Below are positions 63,750 through 64,000 of a stretch of 64,000 nt of DNA, in pieces. Below the pieces are notes generated by a model that ran no database searches, was not told the DNA's origin, and saw only the letters and a list, made by a program, of their open reading frames with translations. Every line of letters begins with the position of its first letter. The first letter of the stretch is position 1. Position numbers and translations under genes: made by a program. This DNA is from Weissella thailandensis (GTDB lineage: Bacteria > Bacillota > Bacilli > Lactobacillales > Lactobacillaceae), in NCBI RefSeq assembly GCF_005405465.1, contig NZ_BJEC01000003.1, forward strand, positions 1-64,000, read 5' to 3'.

Positions 63750-64000
63750 AAAATACCTCTAGAATAAATAACCTTAGTTTTCATTCTAACAAACTTTTGG
63801 TGAAGTGATTGATGAGTTTTGAAGGAATACTGTTGTTCAGCGAGTGCCCGACAACATATCTAGTCGTTTCTTATTGTCAGGTGGTTTTTGTATTGTTCGG
63901 GAAAAATCTATTAAAGTTCGCTTTTTGCTTGTTTAAATAACCGTTTTACGAAAAAAATCGGATTTTCTTTGATTTTTTACGGTTATCTATAATACAATAA
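63750..64000. other. Intergenic end of window
   Basis: I see no gene in these 251 bases. A weak hairpin, CCGACAA (63848-63854) with TTGTCAGG further on, is followed by TTTTTG and might be a terminator of a gene beyond the window or a remnant. Confidence 0.4.

Overview
This window is the replication-origin region of a low-GC Gram-positive coccus or rod of the Lactobacillales, most likely a Weissella/Leuconostocaceae relative. The evidence is the dnaA-dnaN-yaaA-recF-gyrB-gyrA block diverging from rpmH-rnpA-yidC, T-box and TPP leaders of Lactobacillales type, lipoteichoic-acid synthase, lactate oxidase, a PepD-type dipeptidase and many genes with strong AGGAGG ribosome sites. The genus is an inference; no rRNA or tRNA gene is present to settle it. 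Genes left of about 24 kb lie mostly on the minus strand and genes to the right mostly on the plus strand, as expected for bidirectional replication from an origin at 23.8-24.4 kb.

Layout. 0-8.7 kb: edge of a possible transposase, ltaS, an acetyltransferase, an Rgg-like regulator next to a secreted polysaccharide deacetylase, and an MMPL exporter with a divergent TetR repressor. 8.7-12.9 kb: a methionine-uptake operon (SDR oxidoreductase-metN-metI-metQ) behind what reads as two tandem methionine T-boxes. 13-26.8 kb: a small membrane protein, dipeptidase, gyrA, gyrB, recF, yaaA, dnaN, dnaA, oriC, rpmH, rnpA, yidC and lepB. 26.8-30.6 kb: a two-gene unit with a thioredoxin-like protein, a TIM-barrel protein, and a CcpA-box-controlled amino-acid ABC pair lacking an ATPase. 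30.7-38.1 kb: a haem-acquisition (Isd-like) operon with a 1342-residue multi-NEAT surface protein. 38.2-43 kb: KtrA, a T-box-controlled permease, an HTH membrane protein, a GNAT and a DUF368 flippase-family protein. 42.9-43.2 kb: a type I toxin-antitoxin pair (TxpA/BsrG-like holin toxin with a convergent antisense RNA). 43.4-47.8 kb: two TPP riboswitches ahead of thiS-thiF-thiG, an M20 carbamoylase-type hydrolase and a DAACS symporter. 48-51.7 kb: a MarR-controlled drug exporter and a transsulfuration enzyme behind a methionine T-box. 51.8-54.2 kb: a divergent pair of carotenoid-hydratase-family homologues (CrtC-like and CruF-like). 54.3-56.3 kb: lactate oxidase with an FNT channel. 56.5-57.8 kb: rlmH and a second dense cluster of DnaA boxes, then ktrB, a HAD phosphatase, RNase HI, a GntR-ABC operon and a YczE-like membrane protein.

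Themes that join these parts: methionine supply is controlled by three Met T-boxes; haem import sits in the same window as lactate oxidase, an oxygen-using enzyme; potassium uptake is split between ktrA (38 kb) and ktrB (57 kb). The binding proteins that are normally lipoproteins all lack the lipobox cysteine, which suggests an unusual lipoprotein biology. A dispersed, imperfectly palindromic repeat of about 135 bp, with degenerate copies, sits beside a recurrent GGTTGGGAC-type terminator at several intergenic sites. The most interesting items are the second DnaA-box cluster, the CrtC/CruF-like pair, the TPP-controlled operon with a hydrolase and a symporter, the toxin-antitoxin unit and the NEAT repeats lacking the haem tyrosine. 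All calls rest on reading the sequence; no database search was run.
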